Below, one piece after another: positions 50,410 to 59,563 of a stretch of DNA of 64,000 nt. Source of the stretch: Polaromonas sp047303325 (GTDB lineage Bacteria; Pseudomonadota; Gammaproteobacteria; Burkholderiales; Burkholderiaceae_C); NCBI RefSeq assembly GCF_047303325.1, contig NZ_JBKBEX010000020.1:32087-96086 (forward strand), in the 5' to 3' direction. The translations under genes were made by a program, and so were the position numbers. How positions within the stretch are numbered: position 1 is the first letter of the stretch; each line of letters starts with the position of its first letter. A model generated the notes under the pieces. That model ran no database searches. It was not told where the DNA came from and was given only the letters and a program-made list of their open reading frames with translations.

Positions 50410-51747
50410 ATGCACGCCCCCGGCTTTTCCATCAAGACATGGCTTGCGGCTTCGGCTTGCGCGGCCATTGTGGGCGGCCTGGTGGCCTGCGGCGACACCG
50501 CCCTGCTGCCGCCCGAAGCCGGCATGGGCGCCAACCCCACGCTGCCGCAGCCCAGAAAAAGCTTGATCCCCACCGTGAACATCGCGCCGGCCAAGGGTTG
50601 GCCCGAAGGCGCCACGCCCACGCCCATGGCCGGCTTGGCCGTGACGGCCCTGGCCACCGGACTGGACCACCCGCGCTGGGTCTATGTGCTGCCCAACGGT
50701 GACGTGTTGGTGGCCGAGACCAATGCACCGCCTAAACCCGAGGACGGCAAGGGCCTGCGCGGCTGGTTCATGAAAAAGGTGATGGGCCGGGCCGGGGCCG
50801 GCGCGCCCACGGCCAACCGCATCACCTTGCTGCGCGATGCCGACGGCGACGGCAAGGCCGAAAGCCGCAGCGTATTCCTGGAAAACCTCAACTCGCCCTT
50901 TGGCATGGTGCTGGTGGGCAATGATTTTTACGTGGCCAATACCGATGCCGTTATGCGCTTTCCCTACCAGGCTGGCCAGACCACCATCACCGCGGCGCCC
51001 ACCAAGGTAGTGGACCTGCCGGCCGGCCCCATCAACCACCACTGGACCAAAAACATCATCGCCAGCCCGGACGGTAGCAAGCTGTATGTGACGGTGGGCT
51101 CCAACAGCAATGTGGGCGAGCGCGGCATGGAGGCCGAGTCCGGCCGCGCCGCCATCTGGGAGGTGGCCGCCAAAACCGGCGCGCACCGCGTATTTGCCTC
51201 CGGCCTGCGCAACCCCAATGGCATGGGCTGGGCGCCCGGCACAGGCGCGCTCTGGACGGTGGTCAACGAGCGCGACGAGATCGGCAGCGACCTGGTACCC
51301 GATTACCTGAGCTCGGTGCGCGACGGCGTGTTCTACGGCTGGCCTTACAGCTATTACGGCAAGAACGTGGACGAGCGCGTGCGGCCGCCGCGGCCCGACC
51401 TGGTCGCCAAGGCCGTGCCGCCCGACTATGCGCTGGGCTCGCATGTGGCGCCGCTGGGCATGGCGTTCTCAGATGGCAAGGCGCTGCCGCCCTCGCTGGC
51501 CTCCGGCGTGTTCGTCGGCGAGCACGGCTCCTGGAACCGCAGGCCGCACAGCGGCTACAAGGTGGTGTTTGTGCCCTTCGAGAACGGCTTGCCCTCGGGT
51601 TTGCCCCTCGATGTGCTGAGCGGCTTCCTGAGCCCCGAGGGCCATGCCTATGGCAGGCCTGTGGGTGTGGCGATGGACAGGCGCGGTGCGCTGCTGGTGG
51701 CCGACGACGTGGGCAATGTCGTCTGGCGCGTGAGCGCTTCTAAATAA
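50410..51747 (+). CDS. PQQ-dependent sugar dehydrogenase-like lipoprotein
   Basis: A 445-residue protein. The signal peptide has a lipobox-like LVAC at about residue 34, so the protein should be anchored in the envelope. The mature part is a beta-propeller of the sorbosone/soluble-glucose dehydrogenase type. It contains LATGLDHPRWVYVLPNGDVLVAET, the INHHWTKNI His motif, VTVGSNSNVGERG and FASGLRNPNGMGW. It would oxidise an aldose or related sugar using PQQ. No PQQ biosynthesis genes are in the window. It follows the Lrp gene by 115 bases. Confidence 0.85.
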   Translation: MHAPGFSIKTWLAASACAAIVGGLVACGDTALLPPEAGMGANPTLPQPRKSLIPTVNIAPAKGWPEGATPTPMAGLAVTALATGLDHPRWVYVLPNGDVLVAETNAPPKPEDGKGLRGWFMKKVMGRAGAGAPTANRITLLRDADGDGKAESRSVFLENLNSPFGMVLVGNDFYVANTDAVMRFPYQAGQTTITAAPTKVVDLPAGPINHHWTKNIIASPDGSKLYVTVGSNSNVGERGMEAESGRAAIWEVAAKTGAHRVFASGLRNPNGMGWAPGTGALWTVVNERDEIGSDLVPDYLSSVRDGVFYGWPYSYYGKNVDERVRPPRPDLVAKAVPPDYALGSHVAPLGMAFSDGKALPPSLASGVFVGEHGSWNRRPHSGYKVVFVPFENGLPSGLPLDVLSGFLSPEGHAYGRPVGVAMDRRGALLVADDVGNVVWRVSASK

Positions 51748-51756
51748 GCCGGGCCT

Positions 51757-52914
51757 TCAAACGGGTGGCAGCACCATGTCGGCCGTGCCCGGCCGCATCC
51801 AGCGCGGGTACTCGCGCGAGGTGTCTATGCAGCCGCCCGACTGGTAGACCCCCTTGGGCTCGCGCATGCGCAGCATCAGCTCCAGGATGCGCGCGGTCTC
51901 GGCCGGGTCGGCGCTGGAGGCCTTCACGCCGGCTTCGACAATGCTTTCGTTGATGCGCAGCTCGCCGGCTTCGTCGGTGTAGGTGGCGTGCCGCCAGTGG
52001 AACAGCTCCAGGCATTTGGCCGTCAGGGTGTAGGGCTGTTCGCGCTTCCAGAAGTTGGTGAACAGGCCGTTGCCGATGTAAAACACCCAGGAGCCTTCGT
52101 AACCTGAGACGTCCGAGGAATGCTCGTCGGGGTTGCGAAACCACAGGCGGTCGCCGGGCACGTAGTATTTGGGCGGCAGCGGCTGCTCCATGGAGCCGTA
52201 TTCGCGCAGGAACACATCATGGAACTTGCCCGACATGATGGCGCGCCGCTCCCAGCGCTGCTGCAGGCCGGCCAGCAGGGCCGGGTTGCAAGCCTCCAGC
52301 TCCTGCGCGATGGCCAGCAGGATCACATACTCGGTCGCGCGGTAGCAGGAAAAGGAATACAGCTTGCCGGAAGCCTCGGGCTGGGTGGCTTTTTGCAAGG
52401 CGGGAATCAGCGCGTGGCCGGGCCGCACGGTGAAACCGTCGTCTTCGGAGTAGGTCCAGCAGTCCTCGGGCCGGTTGACCTCGGTGGTATGGAATTCCAG
52501 GGCCGTCCTGCGCGCGGCGACCACGATGTTGCGGCGCACGCGCACCGCCGAGGCCAGCTCTTCATGGCTGGGAAACTCGAAGGCAATCGGGCTGAGCAGC
52601 ATGGCCAGCAGGATTTCACGCTCCAGGTCCTCGCTGCTGTTGACGGTGTCGAGTTGCAGTTTTCCGGCCAGGCCCAGGGTGTCCAGGCCGGGCGCCCATT
52701 TTTCGGCCAGGCCGGCCCTGAGGCGAAAGCGCCGGCCCGCGGCGGCGCCCTCGCGAGCCGGTAGTTCCGCAGTTTCCACGGCGTCCTGCAGGCCCAGTTG
52801 CTCGAGCTGCACGAGGAAGCGGTAAGTAGACGCCGCCAGCGCATCGGCCGTGCCGGCGTGAAGGTGTATGCCCGCGACGGCGAGGCTGGGAGTGGGGCTG
52901 AGGGCTGCGCTCAT
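51757..52914 (-). CDS. Tgl-like protein-glutamine gamma-glutamyltransferase candidate
   Basis: A 385-residue cytoplasmic protein without signal peptide. Its central and C-terminal parts follow the order of the Bacillus spore transglutaminase Tgl as I recall it. An IAFEFPSHEELASAVRVR helix and the following RNIVVAARRTALEF strand are present. The segment LYSFSCYRATEYVILLA places Cys190 where Tgl has its catalytic Cys116. GDRLWFRNPD and GYEGSWVFYIGNG place Glu273 near the catalytic Glu187. If right, it crosslinks proteins through Gln-Lys bonds, which is unusual in a proteobacterium. The first 95 residues are extra. An alternative is a catalytically inert relative. Confidence 0.6.
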   Translation of the reverse strand: MSAALSPTPSLAVAGIHLHAGTADALAASTYRFLVQLEQLGLQDAVETAELPAREGAAAGRRFRLRAGLAEKWAPGLDTLGLAGKLQLDTVNSSEDLEREILLAMLLSPIAFEFPSHEELASAVRVRRNIVVAARRTALEFHTTEVNRPEDCWTYSEDDGFTVRPGHALIPALQKATQPEASGKLYSFSCYRATEYVILLAIAQELEACNPALLAGLQQRWERRAIMSGKFHDVFLREYGSMEQPLPPKYYVPGDRLWFRNPDEHSSDVSGYEGSWVFYIGNGLFTNFWKREQPYTLTAKCLELFHWRHATYTDEAGELRINESIVEAGVKASSADPAETARILELMLRMREPKGVYQSGGCIDTSREYPRWMRPGTADMVLPPV

Positions 52915-53015
52915 GTGCCAAAGAGTATCTTTGCTTGGCGCGATCCCGGCAATGGTGAAAACACCACGGAAGCCGATGCAAGGTTTGCGTCAGCGTTTAG
53001 ACCGTCAACAGGTTC

Positions 53016-53684
53016 TCAGGCGTAGGTGATCCAGCTCGCGTGCTCGGGCGCGTCCAGGTGCGGCAGCGTGTTGTAGGTCACCAGCATGTGGCGCTTGGGC
53101 GTGAAGGCGAACTCGGTGAGTGAGCAGTTGCGTATGCGCAGGTTGAGCTCTATGGTGGTTTCCGGGCTGGTGCCCAGCACGTGGCCCACGGCCGTGGAGA
53201 TAGGCCCGCCGCTGGAGACCAGCAGCACATTGCCGCTGTGCGTGCTGCGGATATGGTCCAGCACGTCGGTGATGCCGGCGACGAATTCCGTGTAACTGGG
53301 CATGCCCTTGGGGCTGACGACGCCGGCCATCCATTGCGTCAGGCCGTCGCGCAACAGGCGGAAATGGCCGCGGTATTCCTCGGGGGTGGTGGGTTTTTCC
53401 AGCTTGTGCGGATGGATCGCGCCTATCACCGCATGGCTGTCGTATTCATTCAATCCGGGCCGCTGCTCGGCTTGCATATCAATCCCCATGCCTTCGCAGA
53501 TACCGGCAAAGGTGTTGACCTGGCGCTGCAGCGTGCCGGTGAAGGCCGCGTCAAAGCTGATGCCTTTGTACTTGAAGTATTCCCCCAGGCGAACACTTTG
53601 CTGGCGCCCTATGGGGCTGAGCACGTCGTAGTCGTCTTCGCCAAACGAGGCCTGGCCGTGGCGCACGAGGTAGAGGGTTCCCAT
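53016..53684 (-). CDS. Histidine phosphatase family protein (phosphoglycerate mutase-like)
   Basis: A 222-residue protein. The catalytic RHG triad is at residues 8-10 (YLVRHGQASFG). Downstream conserved residues include the Arg of SPIGRQQSVRLGEYF and the late His region VSSGGPISTAVGH. In this position most family members have SHG; here the second catalytic His is replaced by GGP, with His following in VGHVLG, so activity is uncertain. It lies 51 bases after the PLP enzyme gene. Confidence 0.85.
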   Translation of the reverse strand: MGTLYLVRHGQASFGEDDYDVLSPIGRQQSVRLGEYFKYKGISFDAAFTGTLQRQVNTFAGICEGMGIDMQAEQRPGLNEYDSHAVIGAIHPHKLEKPTTPEEYRGHFRLLRDGLTQWMAGVVSPKGMPSYTEFVAGITDVLDHIRSTHSGNVLLVSSGGPISTAVGHVLGTSPETTIELNLRIRNCSLTEFAFTPKRHMLVTYNTLPHLDAPEHASWITYA

Positions 53685-53735
53685 GGGCAGATTGTGACGA
53701 AGCCGGAATGGGCTCCCAGTCCCGCGTGTGACCGC

Positions 53736-54743
53736 TCAGCCGTTCAGGAGCACCTTGGCGACAGTGGCAGTATCGACATTGCCGCCGCTCAGCGAAATGC
53801 CCACGACCTGCCCCTTTAATTGCGCACGCTCCTGCATCGCGGCGGCAAAACTCGCCGCGCCCGCGCCTTCGGCCACATTGTGGGTGTCGGCGTACAGCTC
53901 GCGCATGGCCTGGGCGACTTCGTCGTCCGTCACCTTCACGACGTGGTCCAGGTGCGGCCGCAGGATGTCCAGCGCGGCCGGGTCGGCAACGCGGCAGGCC
54001 ATGCCGTCGGCCAGCTGCGTGGTCACGGGCGCTTCCACCACGCGGCCGGCGGCCAGCGAGTCGGCATAGGTGGTGGCATGTGCGCTCACCACCCCGACGA
54101 TGCGCAGCTTGCGGCCCAGCGCCAGCTTGGCGGCAATCGCCGAGCAGGCGCCTGAGCCCTGGCCTATGGGCACATAGACCACGTCCAGCTGCGGCACGGC
54201 CAGCATGAATTCCCACCAGTAGGTGCTGACGCCGCGCAGCAGGTCGGCATGGAAGCTGGGCACCATGTGGGCGCCGCGCTCGGTGGCCAGTGCGATGGCG
54301 AACTCGCGGCTTGCCTGGAAGTCGTCGCCGTGCTCGATCAGCGTCACGCCGAGTGCGCGCATGGCGGCGTTTTTCTCCAGCGAGTTGCCGTGCGGAACCA
54401 CGATGGTGCAGGCCACGCCGTGGGCGCGCGCCGCCCAGCCTATGCTCTGGCCGTGGTTGCCCCGCGTGGCGCTGACGACCTGCGCGGGCAGTTCGCCGCG
54501 CCGCTGCAGCGCCTCGAAGTAGGTGAGCCCGCCGCGCAGCTTGAAGGCGCCGACCGGTGTGTGGTTTTCGTGCTTGATCCAGCAGTCGGTGCCCAGGCGT
54601 TGGCTGGACAGGCCCCAGCAGTATTGCGGCGTGGCCTGGAATTCGCGGTACACCACGCAGGCCGCGTCTTCGATCTCGCGCAGCGAGGGCAGCAGCTTGC
54701 CGGCTCTTTCCAGCCCGGGCGCCCGATCCAGCACGGCGCTCAT
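53736..54743 (-). CDS. Threonine dehydratase-like PLP enzyme
   Basis: A 335-residue fold-type II PLP enzyme. The Schiff-base Lys68 lies in PVGAFKLRGG, the substrate loop in SATRGNHGQSIG, and the glycine loop binding PLP phosphate in GQGSGACSA. The ISLSGGN segment near the end is the pyridine-nitrogen side. It resembles threonine/serine ammonia-lyase catabolic forms with no ACT regulatory domain. Its start overlaps the stop of the LysE gene by 4 bases (ATGA), so it is co-translated with that exporter. Confidence 0.88.
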   Translation of the reverse strand: MSAVLDRAPGLERAGKLLPSLREIEDAACVVYREFQATPQYCWGLSSQRLGTDCWIKHENHTPVGAFKLRGGLTYFEALQRRGELPAQVVSATRGNHGQSIGWAARAHGVACTIVVPHGNSLEKNAAMRALGVTLIEHGDDFQASREFAIALATERGAHMVPSFHADLLRGVSTYWWEFMLAVPQLDVVYVPIGQGSGACSAIAAKLALGRKLRIVGVVSAHATTYADSLAAGRVVEAPVTTQLADGMACRVADPAALDILRPHLDHVVKVTDDEVAQAMRELYADTHNVAEGAGAASFAAAMQERAQLKGQVVGISLSGGNVDTATVAKVLLNG

Positions 54744-55387
54744 GTGGCCGCCCGTTTTTCGGTCAGCAGGCGCAGCGCCAGCAGGCCCAGCACCGTGCCC
54801 ATCACATAACGCTGCACGCGCATCCAGCTGATGTTGCGGTTCAGGAAGCCGGCGATGGCCGCGGCAAAGCAGATCAGTACCGTGTTCACGCTGGTACTCA
54901 CGCTGATCTGCACCGCGCCCAGCGTCAGGCTTTGCAGCAGCAGGTCGCCGCGCTCGGGGTGCAGGAACTGCGGGAAGAAGGAGAGGTAAAACATCGCCAC
55001 CTTGGGATTGAGCAGGTTGGTCATAAAGCCCATGAGGAACAGCGTGCGCGGCGGGTCGTGTGGCAGTTCACGGGTTTCAAAGGGCGCGAGGCCGCCGGGC
55101 TTGACGGCCTGCCAGGCCAGCCACAGCAGATAGGCCGCGCCCGCCACCTTGATCGCGTCAAAGGCCACCGGCACGGCCAGCAGCAGCGCCGTGAGCCCGA
55201 AGGACGCGGCCAGCAGGTGCACCACAAAACCCAGGGCCACGCCACTGAGCGACACCAGGCCGGCGCGGGGGCCCTGGCACAGCGTGCGAGAGATGCAATA
55301 AATCATGTTGGGCCCGGGCGTGATCACCAGCACAAAGGCGGCAAGGGCAAACCAGGCGAGTTCGGTCGTGGTAAACATGGCATTCAT
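54740..55387 (-). CDS. LysE-family amino-acid exporter 1
   Basis: A 215-residue inner-membrane protein with about six helices. The LysE/RhtB signature FVLVITPGPNMIYCI is in the first helix, and the MGFMTNLLNPKVAMFYLSFFPQF loop lies near residue 120. It overlaps the threonine-dehydratase-like gene by 4 bases, pairing export with degradation of an amino acid, likely threonine or homoserine. First of three LysE homologues in the window. Confidence 0.9.
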   Translation of the reverse strand: MNAMFTTTELAWFALAAFVLVITPGPNMIYCISRTLCQGPRAGLVSLSGVALGFVVHLLAASFGLTALLLAVPVAFDAIKVAGAAYLLWLAWQAVKPGGLAPFETRELPHDPPRTLFLMGFMTNLLNPKVAMFYLSFFPQFLHPERGDLLLQSLTLGAVQISVSTSVNTVLICFAAAIAGFLNRNISWMRVQRYVMGTVLGLLALRLLTEKRAAT

Positions 55388-55392
55388 AAGCT

Positions 55393-56106
55393 CTATATCC
55401 CCTTTGATTCAAGCGTGACAAGGCCGTGCGGCGTCTGCAGTGTGGCGATCAGGTTGGGCGGACCCTGCGACAGGCCCACACCGGCCAGGCCTATGGCCTC
55501 GTAGCCGGCACGCAAAGCGTCGGGTCTCGGGTGGCTGGCGTGCAGCGACTGCAGCGTGATGCCCGAGGGCGCCATGCTTTGGCTGGGATGGGTCTCGCCC
55601 CACTGGATCAGTGTCGGCAGCGCGCCATAGAACAGGCGCTGGCCGTCCTCGCGCACCGTGATCTTCCAGGACAGCAGGCCTTGCGGCGTCATGCGCGAAG
55701 CCTCCAGCAGCTCGCCGCGGTCCAGCCCCAGGCGCGCCAGCGCGCGCACGCCGCCCTGCGCCCGGGCGGTGGAGGCCGCGAAGTGCGCGAGCTGCGGCCC
55801 GCCTTTGCTGAGCTGCAGCTGCAGCTCCAGGTCGTCCAGGTCAAACCAGCGCCTGGCCGGGGCCGGGCGCGTGCAGGGCTTGCCCGGCTGGATTGCAATG
55901 ATTTCAAAATAAGCCGTGGGGAAGGCCGGCGAGGCGATGCTGAAGAGCCGGTTGTGCGTGCCCATCAGCGCATGCTCGCCGCCCGGTCCCGGCGTGATGC
56001 CCAGCACGCGCTCGCACCACTGCACGCCCTGCTCCAGGCTGGCCGCCACTACCACCAGGTGGTCGACCTGCGAGGCCAGCGGAGGGGATGCGGTGGTGTT
56101 CTCCAT
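55393..56106 (-). CDS. VOC-family (glyoxalase-3-like) protein
   Basis: A 237-residue protein of the vicinal oxygen chelate superfamily. It opens with QVDHLVVVAASLEQGVQWCERVLG, continues with GTHNRLFSIASPAFPTAYFEIIAI and has a second module beginning ITLQSLHASHPRPDAL. These would supply metal-chelating His/Glu residues. The substrate is unknown. It sits 5 bases from LysE exporter 1 and 3 bases from PhzF, so all three share a transcript. Confidence 0.82.
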   Translation of the reverse strand: MENTTASPPLASQVDHLVVVAASLEQGVQWCERVLGITPGPGGEHALMGTHNRLFSIASPAFPTAYFEIIAIQPGKPCTRPAPARRWFDLDDLELQLQLSKGGPQLAHFAASTARAQGGVRALARLGLDRGELLEASRMTPQGLLSWKITVREDGQRLFYGALPTLIQWGETHPSQSMAPSGITLQSLHASHPRPDALRAGYEAIGLAGVGLSQGPPNLIATLQTPHGLVTLESKGI

Positions 56107-56109
56107 GGC

Positions 56110-57024
56110 TTAAAGCGTCACGCTTCCATCGATGCAGCTCACCGACTCACCGCCCACCCAGACCTGGCCGGCGGCGTCGCGCCCCAGGTGCACCTGGCCC
56201 GCGCGGCCCAGGCACACGCCTTGCGAGGCGGTGTAGCGCTCGGGCGCATGGCCTTCGGCGATCAGCCACTGCGCCAGGCTGGCATTGAGGCTGCCGGTGA
56301 CCGGGTCTTCGTCGACGCCGATGGGCGAGGCAAAAGCGCGCACTTCAAAGTCGGGCGCAAAAGACGGCTGGGACGCCGCAAACGCCCTGGCCTCGCGGTT
56401 GGCGCGGGCGATCAGCGGGGCGGCGTCTTCGTGCGGGTAGCGTGCAACGACGCCTATCTTGGTGCCCAGCTTGGCCAGTGCCCTGTGGTCGGGCGCCAGG
56501 CTCAGCACGGTCTCGGGGCTGTCCAGCAGCAGGCCCAGCCAGAGCGGGCCGTTGTCCAGGCATTGCGCGGCCAGCACCTGGCTGGCCTTGAGCCCCAGCG
56601 CCGTCGCCACCTGGGCCAGCACCGTGGGGCTGGGTGCCGAGCGCTTGAGCGCCGGCGCGGCAAAGGCCAGGCGCTGACTGCCGGGCTCGCGGCGGATCTT
56701 GACCAGGCCCACCTTGCATTCCTGCACGATGAAGTCTTTGGAATGCGGCTGCCCGCCGGCCTCCAGCCAGCTGTGGCAGCTGCCCAGCGTGGGGTGGCCG
56801 GCAAAGGGCAGCTCGCCGCCGGGCGTGAAGATGCGCACCCGGTAGTCGGCTGTGGCATCCGTGGGCGGCAGCAGGAAGGTTGTCTCCGACAGGTTGGTCC
56901 ATTTGGCAAAACGCTGCATGGCGGCATCGTCCAGGCCGCTGCCGTCCAGTACCACGGCCAGGGGATTGCCGTAGTAAGGGGTCGGGGTGAATACGTCGAC
57001 TTGCTTGAATGCGCGCTGCTTCAT
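56110..57024 (-). CDS. PhzF-family epimerase/isomerase
   Basis: A 304-residue enzyme with two similar halves of a diaminopimelate-epimerase-like fold. It begins FKQVDVFTPTPYYGNPLAVVL, has the catalytic Glu near 47 in NLSETTFLL, the loop FTPGGELPFAGHPTLG and the second-half GSLNASLAQWL. The family performs acid-base isomerisations, for example in phenazine synthesis. No phenazine genes are present, so another small metabolite is more likely. Confidence 0.9.
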   Translation of the reverse strand: MKQRAFKQVDVFTPTPYYGNPLAVVLDGSGLDDAAMQRFAKWTNLSETTFLLPPTDATADYRVRIFTPGGELPFAGHPTLGSCHSWLEAGGQPHSKDFIVQECKVGLVKIRREPGSQRLAFAAPALKRSAPSPTVLAQVATALGLKASQVLAAQCLDNGPLWLGLLLDSPETVLSLAPDHRALAKLGTKIGVVARYPHEDAAPLIARANREARAFAASQPSFAPDFEVRAFASPIGVDEDPVTGSLNASLAQWLIAEGHAPERYTASQGVCLGRAGQVHLGRDAAGQVWVGGESVSCIDGSVTL

Positions 57025-57066
57025 GGGGGTCCCGGTTTTCCAGAAAAAAGTTGAATGGTTGAAGAT

Positions 57067-57687
57067 TTATGACAGGGGAAGGTCCAGCACGCCGCGCGAG
57101 GCCGGCCGCGCCAGCAGGTTTTGGTACCAGCGGTCCAGGTGGGGCCGCGCGGGCCGCGGCTGCGGCAGGCCGAACCAGCGGTGCATTTCGCAGCCCAGCG
57201 GGATGTCGGCCATGCCGAATTGCTCGCCGCCTATGTAGGCATGCTCGGCCAGGTGCGCGTCGAGCAAAGCCAGCAGCGGCTCGGTGGCGGCCACCGACTG
57301 CGCGATGAGTCCAGCATTGCGCTGCTCCGCCGGCGTGCGTATCAGCTGCACAAAAGCCGCGCGGCCGGCCGGGTTGAAGGTGGTCTGCTGCCAGTCCATC
57401 CACTGCTCGGCGGCAAAACGCTGCGGCAGCGCCGTAGGGTAGAAGTTGCCCGCCGAATATTTCGCGCACAGGTAGCGCACGATGACGTTGGACTCCCAGA
57501 CGAGGACCTCGCCGTCTTCCATCAGCGGCACCAGCGCATTCGGGTTCTTGCGGCGGTAGTCGGCCTCCTTGACGATGCCGAACTGCCCGCCGGCATCGGT
57601 GCGCTGCAGGGTCAGGCCCAGTTCCTGGGCGGCCCAGACGACTTTGCGCACATTGATGGAGCTGATGCGCCCCCAGAGATGAAGCAT
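57067..57687 (-). CDS. Glutathione S-transferase
   Basis: A 206-residue cytoplasmic enzyme starting MLHLWGRISSINVRKVVWAA, where the Ser/Asn of SSIN is the glutathione-activating position. The thioredoxin-like N-domain continues to NPNALVPLMEDGEVLVWESNVIVRYL (glutathione-binding cis-Pro and Glu-Ser). The all-helical C-domain has GEQFGMADIPLG (N-cap). AAAGGA lies before the ATG, and the LysE stop is one base upstream. Confidence 0.9.
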   Translation of the reverse strand: MLHLWGRISSINVRKVVWAAQELGLTLQRTDAGGQFGIVKEADYRRKNPNALVPLMEDGEVLVWESNVIVRYLCAKYSAGNFYPTALPQRFAAEQWMDWQQTTFNPAGRAAFVQLIRTPAEQRNAGLIAQSVAATEPLLALLDAHLAEHAYIGGEQFGMADIPLGCEMHRWFGLPQPRPARPHLDRWYQNLLARPASRGVLDLPLS

Positions 57688-57688
57688 G

Positions 57689-58327
57689 TCAGATTCCTTT
57701 GGAAGGTCGGTCGAGAAAAACAAGCCTGAGCGCGAGACCGGCCATGGTGAAAGCCAGCAGGCCGCGCTGGAATTTCGCGGCGCCGGGCCGCGCCTGCAGG
57801 CGGCGGCCTATCTGGCCGCTGAAGGCGCCGAGCATGGTGTTGAACACCAGCGCCAGCGCCGACAGCAGCACGCCCAGCACCAGCAGCTGCAAGGTCACGT
57901 GGCCGCGCGCCGGGTTCACGAACTGCGGCAGGAAGACCATGAAAAACAGCAGCGCTTTCGGGTTCACCAGGTTGTTGAGCCAGGCCATGCGCACAATGCG
58001 CGCGAAACCGGCGGGCTGGGCCTGCGCGTGATCACGCGCGCCGGCCGGCCGCAAGGCCTGCCAGGCCAGCCACAGCAAGTAGAGCGCGCCGGCGTAGCGC
58101 AGCACATCGAAGGAGGGCGGCCAGGCCGCGACCAGCGCGGTCACCCCCGTCGCGGCGCTGAGCGTGTGCACCAGGTCTGCCGCCGAGATGCCTATGGCCG
58201 CCGCAAAACCGCCGCGCACGCCGTGCGTCAGCCCGTGCGAGAGCACAAACGCCATGTTGGGGCCGGGCGAAATGAAAAGCGCCAGGACCGCCAGCACGAA
58301 CAGCGACAGCGTGCCCGCGTCCATCAT
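57689..58327 (-). CDS. LysE-family amino-acid exporter 2
   Basis: A 212-residue membrane protein with six helices. The signature LALFISPGPNMAFVL is followed by the loop AWLNNLVNPKALLFFMVFLPQF. It overlaps the aminotransferase stop by 4 bases (ATGA). The aminotransferase directly upstream suggests an amino or keto acid substrate. Confidence 0.9.
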   Translation of the reverse strand: MMDAGTLSLFVLAVLALFISPGPNMAFVLSHGLTHGVRGGFAAAIGISAADLVHTLSAATGVTALVAAWPPSFDVLRYAGALYLLWLAWQALRPAGARDHAQAQPAGFARIVRMAWLNNLVNPKALLFFMVFLPQFVNPARGHVTLQLLVLGVLLSALALVFNTMLGAFSGQIGRRLQARPGAAKFQRGLLAFTMAGLALRLVFLDRPSKGI

Positions 58328-59526
58328 GCGGCCGCGCGCAATTCAGGCAGACCCGTGGGCAACTGCTCCCGGATCGCCGCGGCCAGAGCGGCGATGCCGA
58401 TGTTGATCTGCTCGACGCTGGAGGTCACGAACGACAGGCGCAGCGTGCGGGCGTCGGCATGGTCGGCGTAAAAGGCCCAGCCGGGCACAAAGGCCACGTT
58501 GCGCTCCACGGCCTTGGGCAGCAGGTCGATGGCGTTCATGCCCTCGGGCAGGCGCACCCACAAAAACATGCCGCCGGCCGGCGTGTTCCAGCTCACGCCC
58601 TTGGGCATGTCGCGCTGCATGGCGGCCAGCATGGCGTCGCGCTGCGATTTGTAGAGCGCGCGTATGGTCGGCACGTGGCGTTCCAGGAAGTTGTTCTTCA
58701 TGGTCTCGACGACCATGCGTTGGTTGAAGCCAGGCGTGTGCAGGTCGGCCGCCTGCTTGGCCTGCAGCAGCTTGGGGTAGAGCGATTTGGGCGCGACCAT
58801 AAAGCCCAGGCGCAGGCCGGGCGCCAGGATCTTGGAGAAGGAGCCCATGTAGACGCAGCCCTCGGGGTTGCGAGCCGTCAGCGGCAGCGGCGGCGGCGTG
58901 TCGAACCACAGGTCGCCGTAGGGGTTGTCCTCGACGATGGGCAGGCCCAGGCGAGCGGCTTCGGCACTCAGTGCGGCACGGCGCGCCTCGCTCATGGTGC
59001 GGCCGGTCGGGTTCTGGAAGTTGGGCAGCACATAAAAGAAACGCGCGCCGGCGGCCTTGCTCGCCAGGTCGGCGATGTCAACGCCTTCCTCGTCGCTGGC
59101 CACGCCCACAACCTCGGGCTCCATGGGCGTGAAAGCCTGCAACGCGCCCAGGTAGGTGGGTGTTTCCACCAGCACGCGGCTGCCGGCGTCTATCAATATC
59201 TTGGCGATCAAATCGAGGCCCTGCTGTGAGCCGGTGGTGATCAGCACCTGGGCCGGATCGACCTCCCAGGGCAGCATGGCGGCCACCATCTCGCGCAGCG
59301 GCGCGTAGCCTTCGCTGGCCGCGTACTGCAGCGCCGCATGGCCGTCCTCGCGCAGCACCTTGTCGCAGGCCTCGCGGAAGGCGGCGACCGGAAAGGTCTT
59401 GGGCGAGGGCAGGCCCCCAGCGAAGCTGATGATGCCGGGCTTCTCGGTGACCTTGAGGATCTCGCGGATCACCGAAGGGTTCATCTTGTGGGCGCGCTGC
59501 GCCTGGGTCCATGTCATGTCGCTCAT
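58324..59526 (-). CDS. PLP-dependent aminotransferase, class I/II
   Basis: A 400-residue fold-type I aminotransferase similar to 2-aminoadipate or aromatic aminotransferases. It shows GIISFAGGLPSPKTFP at the N-terminus, TTGSQQGLDLIAK, the PNFQNPTG motif, VEDNPYGDLWF and the PLP Lys in MGSFSKILAPGLRLGF. The start at MSDMTWTQAQ has a strong AGGAGGAGA. A longer upstream frame is not supported. It overlaps LysE exporter 2, implying export of its substrate or product. Confidence 0.9.
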   Translation of the reverse strand: MSDMTWTQAQRAHKMNPSVIREILKVTEKPGIISFAGGLPSPKTFPVAAFREACDKVLREDGHAALQYAASEGYAPLREMVAAMLPWEVDPAQVLITTGSQQGLDLIAKILIDAGSRVLVETPTYLGALQAFTPMEPEVVGVASDEEGVDIADLASKAAGARFFYVLPNFQNPTGRTMSEARRAALSAEAARLGLPIVEDNPYGDLWFDTPPPLPLTARNPEGCVYMGSFSKILAPGLRLGFMVAPKSLYPKLLQAKQAADLHTPGFNQRMVVETMKNNFLERHVPTIRALYKSQRDAMLAAMQRDMPKGVSWNTPAGGMFLWVRLPEGMNAIDLLPKAVERNVAFVPGWAFYADHADARTLRLSFVTSSVEQINIGIAALAAAIREQLPTGLPELRAAA

Positions 59527-59544
59527 CTCACTCTCCTCCTTGGG

Positions 59545-59563
59545 GGGCCGCCGCGGGCGGCCC
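59545..59563 (-). promoter_or_regulatory. GC hairpin in aminotransferase leader
   Basis: GGGCCGCC-GCG-GGCGGCCC is a perfect 8-bp hairpin. It ends 9 bases upstream of the AGGAGGAG of the aminotransferase gene, close enough to affect translation or cause pausing. No T-run follows, so it is not a terminator. Confidence 0.4.

Noticed and set aside
55426..57054. A 542-codon plus-strand frame across the VOC and PhzF genes
   Set aside because: It runs antisense through two genes with clear family motifs and has shadow-type composition.
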